Assembly: GCA_002343985.1 (NCBI GenBank)
Contig: DDTB01000023.1
Location: 53,180 to 117,179, forward strand
Direction of reading: 5' to 3'
Length of the DNA: 64,000 nt
From: Chitinophagaceae bacterium UBA2375
GTDB taxonomy: Bacteria > Bacteroidota > Bacteroidia > Chitinophagales > Chitinophagaceae
Position numbers and translations under genes: made by a program
The notes under the pieces: generated by a model
What the model saw: the letters and a program-made list of their open reading frames with translations, nothing else
The model's database searches: none
Told to the model about the DNA's origin: nothing
Part shown: positions 44,243 to 52,978 of the stretch, in pieces
Numbering within the stretch: the first letter of the stretch is position 1
How the letters are laid out: every line of letters begins with the position of its first letter

Positions 44243-45508
44243 ATGGCATCCAGCAATTTCAGCCACCTGGCCAACACATTGATCGCATCGGAAATCGTTC
44301 GCCTGGGCGCGACGATCAAGGAAAAGATCCGCAATGGCGAACATATCTACAATTATACCATTGGCGACTTTGATTCAGCGGAGTTCCCGATTCCGGCGAT
44401 GCTGAAAAATGAGATCATTAAAGCATACACGGAGGATTTTACCACATACCCGGCCGCGGAGGGCGAGGCTGACCTTCGCCTGGCGATTTCTGAGTTTTTA
44501 TCGAGCCATGAGGGTATTGATTATTCCCCTGCGGAGATATTGGTGTCGAACGGTGGCAGGCCGCTGATTTATGCCATTTTCAGGAGTATTGTGGATGCGG
44601 GCGATAAAGTGATATACCCCGTGCCGAGCTGGAATAATAACCATTACACACATTTTACCGGCGGCGAGCATGTGATGATCGAAGCCTTGCCGGAAAATAA
44701 TTTCATGCCTACAGCCGCGCAGATCGCGCCGCACATCAAAGGCGCCACCCTGCTGGCCCTTTGCTCACCGCTCAACCCAACCGGTACAGTGTTCAGTAAG
44801 GAAGAGCTGGAAGCCATCTGCGATCTCGTAATCGCGGAAAATGAGGGCAGGGCACCGGGTGATAAGAAACTCTACCTGATGTATGACCAGATTTACTGGA
44901 CTTTAACATACGGTCAAACCCGTCATTACAACCCGGTTTCATTGAGGCCAAAAATGAAAGAATACACGGTTTTTGTAGATGGCATCAGTAAGGCTTTCGC
45001 AGCTACCGGTGTTCGCGTAGGATGGTCGATGGGCCCTGCAGAACTGATTGTGAAAATGCGTTCATTAAACAGCCATATTGGGTCATGGGCACCGATGGCG
45101 GAACAAAAAGCCGTAGCCAAATTCTTATCGCAGAAAACGGAGGTTGACCGCTTCCTGCAACAGTTCAAAGATGAAATATCCCATCGCCTCAGGCGCATAT
45201 ACGAAGGGTTTAAGCAATTGCAATCCGAAGGTTTCCCGGTAGATGCGATCATCCCCCAGGCTGCCATTTACCTGACCGTACAAATCAACCTGGCCGGGCG
45301 CCGCACGCAAAGCGGGCAATTGCTGGAAAACCAGGCCGCCGTCACCGATTTTATTCTCAATGAAGCCAAACTGGCCCTGGTACCCTTTGGCATTTTTGGA
45401 GCGGGTAAAGAGAATAACTGGTACAGGCTAAGCGTAGGTACATGCCGCAAACAGGACATTGACACCGTCATCGCCAAATTGCGCGAAGCGCTGCAAAAAA
45501 TCAGCTAA
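44243..45508 (+). CDS. PLP-dependent class I/II aminotransferase
   Basis: 421 residues from ATG 44243. Fold-type I: YPAAEGEADLRLAISEFL, LVSNGGRPLIYAIFRSI, NPLNPTGT-type SPLNPTG, the PLP-binding Lys in DGISKAFAATGVRVGW and the C-terminal YRLSVGTC carboxylate-binding Arg. It resembles aspartate/tyrosine-type aminotransferases of the AspB group. Substrate is not assigned. Its promoter is TACTTTTG 31 nt upstream. Confidence 0.88.
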   Translation: MASSNFSHLANTLIASEIVRLGATIKEKIRNGEHIYNYTIGDFDSAEFPIPAMLKNEIIKAYTEDFTTYPAAEGEADLRLAISEFLSSHEGIDYSPAEILVSNGGRPLIYAIFRSIVDAGDKVIYPVPSWNNNHYTHFTGGEHVMIEALPENNFMPTAAQIAPHIKGATLLALCSPLNPTGTVFSKEELEAICDLVIAENEGRAPGDKKLYLMYDQIYWTLTYGQTRHYNPVSLRPKMKEYTVFVDGISKAFAATGVRVGWSMGPAELIVKMRSLNSHIGSWAPMAEQKAVAKFLSQKTEVDRFLQQFKDEISHRLRRIYEGFKQLQSEGFPVDAIIPQAAIYLTVQINLAGRRTQSGQLLENQAAVTDFILNEAKLALVPFGIFGAGKENNWYRLSVGTCRKQDIDTVIAKLREALQKIS

Positions 45509-45516
45509 ACAGGAAA

Positions 45517-45765
45517 TTAATTTTTGTTGTTGAGGAAGACAAAGGGTTGCTCCTTCCGGCGGCGCACAAAGCGCTTGATATCGAATGGCTTATTGGTGAT
45601 CTTATACCTGTTAAGGTCTATAATTTCATGGGCCGCGACAAAATTATCCAGCCTTTCCACATTGAAAAGCAACTCGTGCAGCCACGACACTTCCTGCTCC
45701 ATTGCCTGGGGTGTCATGAGCTCCTGTTTGAATAATACCAATAAGTCGCGGTTCGACTTGTTCAT
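45517..45765 (-). CDS. Small hypothetical protein
   Basis: 82 residues, hydrophilic, mixed helix, ending in a basic patch (FDIKRFVRRRKEQPFVFLNNKN). No signal, membrane segment or recognised motif. TAAAATTG lies 8 nt upstream of the ATG and may be a -7 box. It is convergent with the aminotransferase. The reading frame is free of stops, but the gene call is modest because of its length. Confidence 0.5.
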   Translation of the reverse strand: MNKSNRDLLVLFKQELMTPQAMEQEVSWLHELLFNVERLDNFVAAHEIIDLNRYKITNKPFDIKRFVRRRKEQPFVFLNNKN

Positions 45766-45795
45766 AGGATGAACAATTTTACCAGAGGTTAACCA

Positions 45796-45924
45796 TTAAT
45801 AACCGATAAAACCTTGTTTTTGAGGGCATCCGCATTGTCCTTTTTTGGATGAAGAACATCCGGAAGCCATCACTAATAAACAAGTGATCAGTAAAAGAGT
45901 TGTGAATCTAAATAAATGTTTCAT
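45796..45924 (-). CDS. 42-residue lipoprotein with GCP..GFIGY tail
   Basis: Read directly on the minus strand from ATG 45924 to TAA 45796. The hydrophobic signal MKHLFRFTTLLLITCLLVMASGC ends in ASGC, so residue 23 is the likely lipidated Cys. The mature tail SSSKKGQCGCPQKQGFIGY contains CGCP and ends in GY, a pattern I recall from tiny conserved lipoproteins of Chitinophagaceae. It is short enough to be missed by size cut-offs. Function is unknown; it probably sits at the periplasmic or outer face. It sits alone in a 210-nt gap. Confidence 0.7.
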   Translation of the reverse strand: MKHLFRFTTLLLITCLLVMASGCSSSKKGQCGCPQKQGFIGY

Positions 45925-45977
45925 ACAAACGCTGTCTAAATTAAACTATTTTCCCGGATAATTATTGTTGTTTTAGG

Positions 45978-47090
45978 ATGCCCGGCCAAAATATTAACAA
46001 AAAACTGCACAAACCCAGGGTACTGCTGGTGCCGCTCGACTGGGGCCTGGGGCATGCCACACGCTGCATACCGTTGGTTAAAGCCCTGCTTGAAGCGGGC
46101 GCCGATGTGATCTTAGGCGCATCAGGGCCGGGCCGTAACCTGCTGCAACAGGAGTTTCCGCAATTGCAGGTTTTGGAAGCCCCTGCATATCATATCCGGT
46201 ACAGCAAAAACCCTGCCTGGCTACAATGGGCCTTGTTAAAACAGTTGCCCAGGGCGCTTTCGGTCATGAAGGCTGAAGGGCGCTGGCTCGAACAGGTGAT
46301 TGAGGAACATCAGCCTGTTGCGGTGATATCAGACAACCGGTTTGGGCTCGCCCATCCCAAACTGCACAGCGTCATCATCACACATCAATTACATATTGAA
46401 ACCGGCAGCCCCTGGCTGAACCGTATGCTTCAAAAAGTAAACCACCATTACCTCAACCGATTTAAAGCCTGCTGGATCCCCGATGCCGAAGGGGAGCCGA
46501 ACCTGGCAGGAAACTTATCGCACCCTGCAAAAATGCCATTGATACCTGTACGGTATATCGGGCCTTTGTCGAGGTTTTCAGGCACCGGCAAACAATCAGC
46601 CACTGAAACAAACCGATTGCTGTTCCTGCTTTCAGGCCCCGAACCGCAACGCAGTATGCTGGAACAGCAGGCACTGCAATGGCTGCAAAAACACCGGCTC
46701 GAAGCCACCCTGGTGAGGGGATTGCCAAATAGCGGTTATTCATTACCGTTAGTTGGTGATAAAATCGTTATACACAATCACCTCGACGCTGAAAAACTGG
46801 AGGAAGAAATCAGGACTTGCGGATGGATGATAGCCCGTTGCGGGTATTCCACCGTGATGGACCTCGCGGTGATGGGTAAAAAAGCCTTGCTGATCCCCAC
46901 ACCCGGTCAAACCGAACAGGAATATCTTGCCAGGCACCTAAAGAAAATGAATGCATTCGCGATTGCAGGCCAGGAAGAATGGCATAAAATGAGTCCGGAT
47001 GAATTGTTGCAAATGATTGATGCCAGCAATATCATGCCTTTCCCCATATCTCTCCAGGCACATGTGCGCGACTGGCTGCAAAGCCATTGA
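45978..47090 (+). CDS. GT-B glycosyltransferase (MurG-like)
   Basis: 370 residues. The opening VLLVPLDWGLGHATRCIPLVKALLEAGADV and the C-terminal nucleotide-sugar region WMIARCGYSTVMDLAVMGKKALLIPTPGQTEQEYLARHL place it with the GT28/MurG-like group. It is shorter and more divergent than MurG itself. The donor and acceptor are unknown; it probably acts at the cytoplasmic face of the inner membrane. It is convergent with the following GT2 gene (3-nt gap), so the two glycosyltransferases are on different transcripts. Confidence 0.83.
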   Translation: MPGQNINKKLHKPRVLLVPLDWGLGHATRCIPLVKALLEAGADVILGASGPGRNLLQQEFPQLQVLEAPAYHIRYSKNPAWLQWALLKQLPRALSVMKAEGRWLEQVIEEHQPVAVISDNRFGLAHPKLHSVIITHQLHIETGSPWLNRMLQKVNHHYLNRFKACWIPDAEGEPNLAGNLSHPAKMPLIPVRYIGPLSRFSGTGKQSATETNRLLFLLSGPEPQRSMLEQQALQWLQKHRLEATLVRGLPNSGYSLPLVGDKIVIHNHLDAEKLEEEIRTCGWMIARCGYSTVMDLAVMGKKALLIPTPGQTEQEYLARHLKKMNAFAIAGQEEWHKMSPDELLQMIDASNIMPFPISLQAHVRDWLQSH

Positions 47091-47093
47091 TGT

Positions 47094-48356
47094 TTACACC
47101 GGTGAAACCTGCCATCCTTTTTTGTCTTTATGTGAACTGCCCACCAGGCTCCGGCTGCCCCGGTAGTGCATGAGGTATTCATATTTACCCGGGCGCTTTT
47201 CCATCCATTCAATCATCCGGCCGGCCTGTATATCGCCGATACAAAACAGGATCATATCCGACCCCGTACGTTGCGCCAACTGGTCGAGTTCGTGGAAGCC
47301 GCCTACGGCATACGACTGGTCTGCAGGATCGGCATACACCCTGCCGCTGATGCAGATGGGCCTGGGCGCGTATGGCACAATCCTCACCAGGTCGTTTAAC
47401 GATGCATTGGAAGCCAGCACCAGCATGTTTACCGGTTTTTGTTTTACCGGAAACAGGGAAATGAGGAGATGCATGGTTTTTTGCACACAGATTTTAGCAT
47501 AAGAAACGAATCTGCCCAAAGCGATGGAACTTTGCATAAGCAACCTGACGACAGGCTGCTCACGATAAAACTTCCTCACATACAAATCCATCGCCCCGTA
47601 AAAATGTCGTATATACGTTAACGTTAGCTTACGGGTACTTTCGCCTTTGAAATGTATGACGGGCGTATGCGGGAAATACCGGTTCCGGAAACCCGCTTTG
47701 CGGACCATCAGGCTGAGGTCAATATCTTCGGCATACATAAAATACCTTTCATCGAAACCGCCTGTTGCTTTGGCGGCAGCGGCAGACAACATCATACAAG
47801 CCCCGGCCAGCACTTCCACATCGGCTTCATCCGTATCCGCAATATGCCCTGCATAATATCCCGCGAAAGCGGAAGAACGCGAAAAGAGCGCCGACAAGCG
47901 CAGGAAGCGGCAACATGCCCTCCAGGCTGTGGGTTCCATGCGTTTACTTTCCGGTAAAAAAAATCCAGCCCCATCAATCATCTTAAAACCCATCGCCCCA
48001 ATGCCCGGATCATTTCGCATGAAAGGTATGGATTGATGGAAAAAATTTTCAGGCAGGATCATATCCGGATTCAGGAACAGGATAAAATCTCCTGTAGCCA
48101 TTGCCAGGGCCTGGTTGTTGGCTTTTGCAAAACCTGTGTTTTCGGTATTCCAGACAAACCTCACCCAGGGGAAAGCCTGCTCGAGGAATAGGCGGCTGCC
48201 ATCATGCGAATGGTTATCCACCACAATTACTTCCGCATCCAAACCATTGATGGCCTGTTGCACGGAACAGAGGCACTGCTCCAAAAAGCAGCGCACCTGG
48301 TAACTCACTATGATCACGGATAGCGTCAAGATCCCCGAATTTATGCAGAAATGCAT
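47094..48356 (-). CDS. Family 2 glycosyltransferase with C-terminal Rossmann-like extension
   Basis: 420 residues from ATG 48356; a GTG at 48380 would add 8 residues. The GT-A part (about 1-290) has LSVIIVSYQVRCFLEQCL, VVDNHSHDGS, LNPDMILP and YFMYAEDIDLSLMVRKAGF. Residues about 310-410 form an extra alpha/beta unit (NMLVLASNASLNDLVRIVPY, ISGRVYADP, DMILFCIGDIQAGRMIEWM) that is not part of GT2 and resembles the Rossmann-like domain found before some sugar-phosphate transferases. Its role is unknown. It is divergent from the inositol-phosphatase gene. Confidence 0.82.
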   Translation of the reverse strand: MHFCINSGILTLSVIIVSYQVRCFLEQCLCSVQQAINGLDAEVIVVDNHSHDGSRLFLEQAFPWVRFVWNTENTGFAKANNQALAMATGDFILFLNPDMILPENFFHQSIPFMRNDPGIGAMGFKMIDGAGFFLPESKRMEPTAWRACCRFLRLSALFSRSSAFAGYYAGHIADTDEADVEVLAGACMMLSAAAAKATGGFDERYFMYAEDIDLSLMVRKAGFRNRYFPHTPVIHFKGESTRKLTLTYIRHFYGAMDLYVRKFYREQPVVRLLMQSSIALGRFVSYAKICVQKTMHLLISLFPVKQKPVNMLVLASNASLNDLVRIVPYAPRPICISGRVYADPADQSYAVGGFHELDQLAQRTGSDMILFCIGDIQAGRMIEWMEKRPGKYEYLMHYRGSRSLVGSSHKDKKGWQVSPV

Positions 48357-48415
48357 TAATGAACCGATTTGCCATCGCACTGGAAATTAATCCGGTGCCG
48401 TTACAGGCTTGACTT

Positions 48416-48423
48416 TATCTTTG
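48416..48423 (+). promoter_or_regulatory. -7 box 4 nt before ATG
   Basis: TATCTTTG followed by cggc and ATG 48428. Exact consensus and the same 4-nt spacing as polA. Confidence 0.55.
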
Positions 48424-48427
48424 CGGC

Positions 48428-49213
48428 ATGTTCAAAGCTACATTATTAGAAGCCGTTCAGCAAGGTGCGGCGCAACTGACCCATTATTTTGATAAGGATT
48501 TTTCGGTGAGCCATAAGGAAGGCATCAATAACCTGGTGACGGAAGCAGACCATGCTTCGGAAAAAGCGATCATTGATGTGATTAAGAGAGATTTCCCGGA
48601 TCATTTTATTTTGAGTGAGGAAACGGGCGAAATCAAGAGCGAAAGCGATATCAAGTGGATCATTGATCCCATTGACGGTACGGTGAATTTCGCGAATGGT
48701 ATTCCCATTTGTTGCGTGAGCATCGGCATTGAGCAAAACGGGAAAATGGTTATGGCCGCCGTGTACAACCCTTTCATGCGCGAATTGTATTTCGCTGAAC
48801 GCGGTGAGGGCGCTTATCTGAACGACAAACGCATTTATGTAGGCAAAAAAGACAAAGTGATGAAGAGTTGCCTCGTGACCGGTTTTCCATACACATACCT
48901 CGATATGCCGAATGGGCCTTTACAAGTGTTTGACCGACTCGTACGGAAGGGTATACCCGTTCGCAGGCTGGGCAGCGCGGCCATTGATTTATGCTGGGTG
49001 GCTGCGGGCCGCTTTGATGGCTTTTATGAACACAGCTTGCAGGCATGGGACAGCGCCGGCGGCTTCCTGATGGTGGAAGAAGCGGGCGGAAAAGTGACCG
49101 ATTTTACAGGCGCTTGTTATTCACCTTACCAGCCAAGGCTCCTGGCTACGAATGGATTGATCCACGATGAATTATTATCCATCGTAAATGGTGCCGACCC
49201 TTTACCCTTATAA
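48428..49213 (+). CDS. Inositol monophosphatase family protein
   Basis: 261 residues. Metal/phosphate motifs: SEETGE (Glu70 region), IDPIDGTVNFANGIP (the WIIDPIDGT signature), and WDSAGGFLMVEEAGGKVTDF near the C-terminus. The family hydrolyses inositol-1-phosphate, 3'-phosphoadenosine-5'-phosphate (CysQ) or fructose-1,6-bisphosphate, and motifs alone do not separate these. It is followed by thiL 10 nt later, probably in one operon. Confidence 0.92.
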   Translation: MFKATLLEAVQQGAAQLTHYFDKDFSVSHKEGINNLVTEADHASEKAIIDVIKRDFPDHFILSEETGEIKSESDIKWIIDPIDGTVNFANGIPICCVSIGIEQNGKMVMAAVYNPFMRELYFAERGEGAYLNDKRIYVGKKDKVMKSCLVTGFPYTYLDMPNGPLQVFDRLVRKGIPVRRLGSAAIDLCWVAAGRFDGFYEHSLQAWDSAGGFLMVEEAGGKVTDFTGACYSPYQPRLLATNGLIHDELLSIVNGADPLPL

Positions 49214-49223
49214 TTAGAAATAC

Positions 49224-50255
49224 ATGTCTGAAAGAACTGAAATAGCCAGCCTGGGCGAGTTTGGGCTGATTGACCACCTCACCCGCAACAACGAAACAAG
49301 GAACGCTTCCACACTGGTAAGCGTGGGTGATGACGCCGCCGTGATTGATCATTTTGGCCGCCAAACCGTTCTGACCACCGACCTGCTCGTAGAAGGCATA
49401 CACTTCGACCTTTCGTATACCCCGCTCAAGCATCTTGGTTATAAATCTGTTGTGGTAAACCTGAGCGATATCTACGCGATGAACGCACAACCCACACAAA
49501 TTTTGATCAGCATCGCTTTCAGCAACCGTTTTTCGGTGGAAGCCCTGGATGAATTTTACGCGGGCGTGTACACGGCATGCCAGGCTTATGGCGTTGACCT
49601 GGTGGGCGGCGATACCAGCAGTTCGCAAAAAGGGTTTATCATAAGTGTTACCGCGATTGGCGAAGTGGCGCCGGATCAATATGTAAAGCGCAGCACGGCG
49701 AAAGTGAATGATTTGATTTGTGTGAGCGGCGAGCTTGGCGGCGCATTTCTCGGACTGACCCTTTTAGAAAGGGAGAAAAAGATTTTTGCCGAAACAGGCG
49801 CACAGCCTGATCTTGAAGGACAATCATACATCGTTGGGCGATTGCTCAAACCTGAAGCGCGGAAAGATGTGATTGAATTTTTCAGCGAGGCGGAGATATT
49901 ACCAACAAGCATGATGGATATCAGCGATGGGCTGAGCAGCGATATCCTGCATATTTGCAAGCAAAGCGAAGTGGGTTGTGTGCTTTATGAAGACAAACTC
50001 CCTTTTAATGAAGAAGCACGGCAGTTCGCATATAAACTTCAGCTTGACCCTACGGCCTGCGCGCTGAGCGGCGGCGAAGATTATGAGTTACTCTTCACCG
50101 TTAGCCAGTCTGACTATGAAAAAATAAAAAACAACCCCAACATCAGCATCATCGGTTACATCTCCGAAGCATCGGAAGGTACAATCCTGGTCACCCGTGC
50201 GGGAAATAAACATGCGTTGGTTGCACAGGGCTGGAATCACATGCATGCAAAATGA
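49224..50255 (+). CDS. thiL: Thiamine-monophosphate kinase
   Basis: 343 residues. The AIR-synthase/PurM-like fold is clear: GEFGLIDHL, SVGDDAAVI (Mg-binding Asp), TTDLLVEGIHFDLSY, VVNLSDIYAMNAQP, GGDTSSS, MMDISDGLSSDI and GGEDYELLFTV. It phosphorylates thiamine monophosphate to thiamine pyrophosphate with ATP, the last step of thiamine synthesis. It is co-transcribed with the inositol-phosphatase gene and convergent with a small hypothetical gene. Confidence 0.95.
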   Translation: MSERTEIASLGEFGLIDHLTRNNETRNASTLVSVGDDAAVIDHFGRQTVLTTDLLVEGIHFDLSYTPLKHLGYKSVVVNLSDIYAMNAQPTQILISIAFSNRFSVEALDEFYAGVYTACQAYGVDLVGGDTSSSQKGFIISVTAIGEVAPDQYVKRSTAKVNDLICVSGELGGAFLGLTLLEREKKIFAETGAQPDLEGQSYIVGRLLKPEARKDVIEFFSEAEILPTSMMDISDGLSSDILHICKQSEVGCVLYEDKLPFNEEARQFAYKLQLDPTACALSGGEDYELLFTVSQSDYEKIKNNPNISIIGYISEASEGTILVTRAGNKHALVAQGWNHMHAK

Positions 50256-50256
50256 T

Positions 50257-50709
50257 TTAAGGTTGTGATGAAAAATTGAGCCTGTCGATCACGCATTGCA
50301 TGGCCTGGTCGGCCAGTTTCCATGAAGCCGGCGACTCGCGCAGGTCACGCAGGCATTTGGTAAAAAATATCATGGGTTTTTCCGATCTGTGGAATGCAAC
50401 AGATAATCCCTGGCTGATGCCGATGTATAGTAACCTTCCCGTAAAATCTGTTTGATACAGTACCTGGTGCGGCCTTTGTTGCAGGTCGTACACAATCTCC
50501 AAATATGTCAGCGCGTTGCCCGCATCAAAACGCCCCGGTATGGGCTTGACCTCCCCGGATATGGGAAGTGGTACAGACACATAAAATTCTGGCATGACCT
50601 GCCAGGCCGGAACCCTCGTATGTTCGCCCCTGCGGTATTGCTGGGCTTTAACGCCGCCACAGGCAGTGCCCAGTAAAAACAGGGTTAACAGAATTCTATT
50701 CCTCCTCAT
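50257..50709 (-). CDS. Secreted hypothetical protein
   Basis: 150 residues from ATG 50709, preceded by the strong Shine-Dalgarno-like gaggagg 6-7 nt upstream, which is unusual here. The signal (MRRNRILLTLFLLGTACGGVKAQ) could be cleaved as a lipoprotein (LGTAC) or by signal peptidase I (VKA-Q). The mature part is beta-rich with PMIFFTKCLRDL and a hydrophilic tail. No family recognised. It is convergent with thiL, one base apart from its stop. Confidence 0.6.
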   Translation of the reverse strand: MRRNRILLTLFLLGTACGGVKAQQYRRGEHTRVPAWQVMPEFYVSVPLPISGEVKPIPGRFDAGNALTYLEIVYDLQQRPHQVLYQTDFTGRLLYIGISQGLSVAFHRSEKPMIFFTKCLRDLRESPASWKLADQAMQCVIDRLNFSSQP

Positions 50710-50937
50710 ACGCAACCTCCTCTTTTCAATAATAAGCAGGTAAAGTTAATGACGCGAAAGGCGGTTGGTGCAGGTATAGACTGAACTTTATTTACCATCT
50801 GCCTAAATTTCTTTAACCCCAGGAATTGGATGTCAGAAGGTGAATATCACTTTATGATCTGATGATATTCCGCTCAAATAATGGTACAAATCACAATATG
50901 TACAAAAAACCTGCCCGTAGCTTTAATCCTGGTTCGA

Positions 50938-51360
50938 ATGGAAAAACATTCAGATATGGAACATACACATCGCATTGGCGCGCATATCCGCAAATGGCGC
51001 AACCTGAAAGCGGTCAAGCAGAAAGACCTTGCCGCGGCTTTAAAGATTTCGGAAGCTGCCATGAGCAATATCGAAAACAATATAACCGATATTACGCTAG
51101 GGCAACTGGAAGACGTCTCGCGGGCTTTAAACCTCTCGCTTGACCAGCTCTTCACCGATCCCCAGGAAAGCATCGCCCCGCCTGCCGATTATAAATCGCC
51201 CCTGCAAAAAAACTCAGTAGTGGAAGAGAAGGAATTGCTGTATGCCGTCATCCGCAGCCTGGAACTAAAAGACCAGCAGTTGCAGACCATCATGCAAAAT
51301 GTGCTGCAGGCCATGACCACATTGGCCGGACAAATACCCATACCCGCAAAAAACGGCTGA
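50938..51360 (+). CDS. Xre-family HTH transcriptional regulator
   Basis: 140 residues from ATG 50938; ATG 50956 is equally plausible and would remove 6 residues. A typical Xre/Cro helix-turn-helix occupies about residues 12-65: IGAHIRKWRNLKAVKQKDLAAALKISEAAMSNIENNITDITLGQLEDVSRALNLSLDQLF. After a Pro-rich linker, a C-terminal amphipathic helix (ELLYAVIRSLELKDQQLQTIMQNVLQAM) may mediate oligomerisation. The target is unknown. A 228-nt gap before it holds its promoter. Confidence 0.85.
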   Translation: MEKHSDMEHTHRIGAHIRKWRNLKAVKQKDLAAALKISEAAMSNIENNITDITLGQLEDVSRALNLSLDQLFTDPQESIAPPADYKSPLQKNSVVEEKELLYAVIRSLELKDQQLQTIMQNVLQAMTTLAGQIPIPAKNG

Positions 51361-51453
51361 ACCTTTGCCGGTAAAATACAGGAACGGTTCATCAAAACGA
51401 AAATCTTGGCGGGATAATCAGTAATTTGGGTTGTGCAAACGATCCTGTCCGCC

Positions 51454-52974
51454 ATGTGTACCCGATACTTCCTGGCTTTTATCATCTGTACCTCTTCCCT
51501 TTTTTCCTGTACAACCGGAAAGAAAGCGTATAGCCCTTACCGTAAGTACCCAAAAGAAGCGCTTCAAAAAGATTATATATTGCTGAGGGAAGCGCTGGAA
51601 GCCAAACACCCATCCTTATACTGGTACCAGGATAAAGACAGCATTGATGCTTTTTTTGACCGTCAATACCTGCGCATTGGCGACAGCATGACCGAACAGG
51701 CCTTTGCCTGGCACATTATTTCCCCATTGCTCAGGCAATTTCATTGCGGGCATACCACCGTTGGACTCAGCAAGTCGTATTCGAAATGGGCCTATGGCAA
51801 AACCTTTTCCTCGTTCCCGCTCTACCTAAAAGTGTGGAACGATAGTATGGCAGTGATTGGCAACCTGAACCGGAAAGACAGCCTGATGACGCGCGGTACA
51901 TTGGTTACCGGCATCAACGGCTCCAGGAATAAAGAACTGATCCGGCGCATGTTTTCATACCTGCCTACAGACGGGTTTTCGGAGAGCATCAATTATACCC
52001 GGCTGAGCAGCAATTTCCCATACTTCCACCGGAACATATTCGGGCTAAGCAAAACTTACCGGGTGAACTATATTGATTCGGCCGGCCGGGAAAAAGAAGC
52101 CATCCTGCCGATGTTTGAGATAAAAAAAGACAGCAGCAAGGAAAAAACAGCGAAACAAAAACCCACAAAGCCTCCCCGGAAAAAAATCCCCAGGGCGGAG
52201 CGGCTGACGGTTTATCGTTCATTTGAAATCGACAGCAGCAAGCAATTCGCGGTAATGACCGTGAACACATTCACACGAGGAAATTTGCGCACTTTCTTCA
52301 GGCGTTCGTTCCGGACCATGCGCAAAAAGAAAATCCCTTCACTGGTCATTGACCTGCGCAGCAATGGCGGCGGGCATGTGGCCTTATCTACCCTGCTCAC
52401 CCGTTATGTCACGAGGGAAAGGTTTGGCGTGGCCGACAGCATCTACGCGGTATCCAAAGACCTTGGCCGGTACACGAAATATTTCAGGGGAGGATGGCTG
52501 AACAACCTAGAAATGTGGCTCATCGCGGCCAGAAGAAAAGACGGTAAGTACCATGTGCCTTATCTCGAGAAAAAGAAGTTCAGTCCAAAAAAAAGCAACC
52601 ATTATAACGGCCATGTGTATGTGCTGACCAGCGGCAGTACATTTTCCGCTTCCTCATTATTCTGCAACGCGGTGAAAGGGCAGGAAGGCATATGGCTGGT
52701 TGGTGAAGAAACAGGTGGCGGATGGCATGGAAATAGCGGCATCATGATCCCCCAATTCCAACTCCCAAATACAGGCATAAGGGTAAGATTTCCATTGTAC
52801 CGGCTGGTGCAATACAGGCATGTACCCAAAAACGGCTCAGGTGTGATGCCCGACATACCTGTTGAGACCGATTATCGGTTTTTACTCGAACGAAAAGATA
52901 AAAAAATGGAAGTGGCCAGGCAATTGATCCTTCAGCAGCAGGAAAAACAAGACAGCGTGCCGTCAAATCCATAA
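51454..52974 (+). CDS. S41-family peptidase (tail-specific protease-like) lipoprotein
   Basis: 506 residues from ATG 51454, starting a lipoprotein signal (MCTRYFLAFIICTSSLFSC). The S41 core is visible: PSLVIDLRSNGGGHVALSTLL and the nucleophile segment VLTSGSTFSASSLF, with the Ser in the SGSTFSA motif. The catalytic Lys would lie four residues later in classical CTPs but is not obvious here. A basic linker (KTAKQKPTKPPRKKIPRAER) interrupts the middle. No PDZ domain is clear. It is probably periplasmic; substrate unknown. Confidence 0.85.
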   Translation: MCTRYFLAFIICTSSLFSCTTGKKAYSPYRKYPKEALQKDYILLREALEAKHPSLYWYQDKDSIDAFFDRQYLRIGDSMTEQAFAWHIISPLLRQFHCGHTTVGLSKSYSKWAYGKTFSSFPLYLKVWNDSMAVIGNLNRKDSLMTRGTLVTGINGSRNKELIRRMFSYLPTDGFSESINYTRLSSNFPYFHRNIFGLSKTYRVNYIDSAGREKEAILPMFEIKKDSSKEKTAKQKPTKPPRKKIPRAERLTVYRSFEIDSSKQFAVMTVNTFTRGNLRTFFRRSFRTMRKKKIPSLVIDLRSNGGGHVALSTLLTRYVTRERFGVADSIYAVSKDLGRYTKYFRGGWLNNLEMWLIAARRKDGKYHVPYLEKKKFSPKKSNHYNGHVYVLTSGSTFSASSLFCNAVKGQEGIWLVGEETGGGWHGNSGIMIPQFQLPNTGIRVRFPLYRLVQYRHVPKNGSGVMPDIPVETDYRFLLERKDKKMEVARQLILQQQEKQDSVPSNP

Positions 52975-52978
52975 TGCC

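Noticed and set aside
50915..50945. tRNA-like ggttcgaat
   Set aside because: The T-loop-like string has no matching 5-bp stem and no acceptor or anticodon arms; it lies in the leader of the Xre gene.
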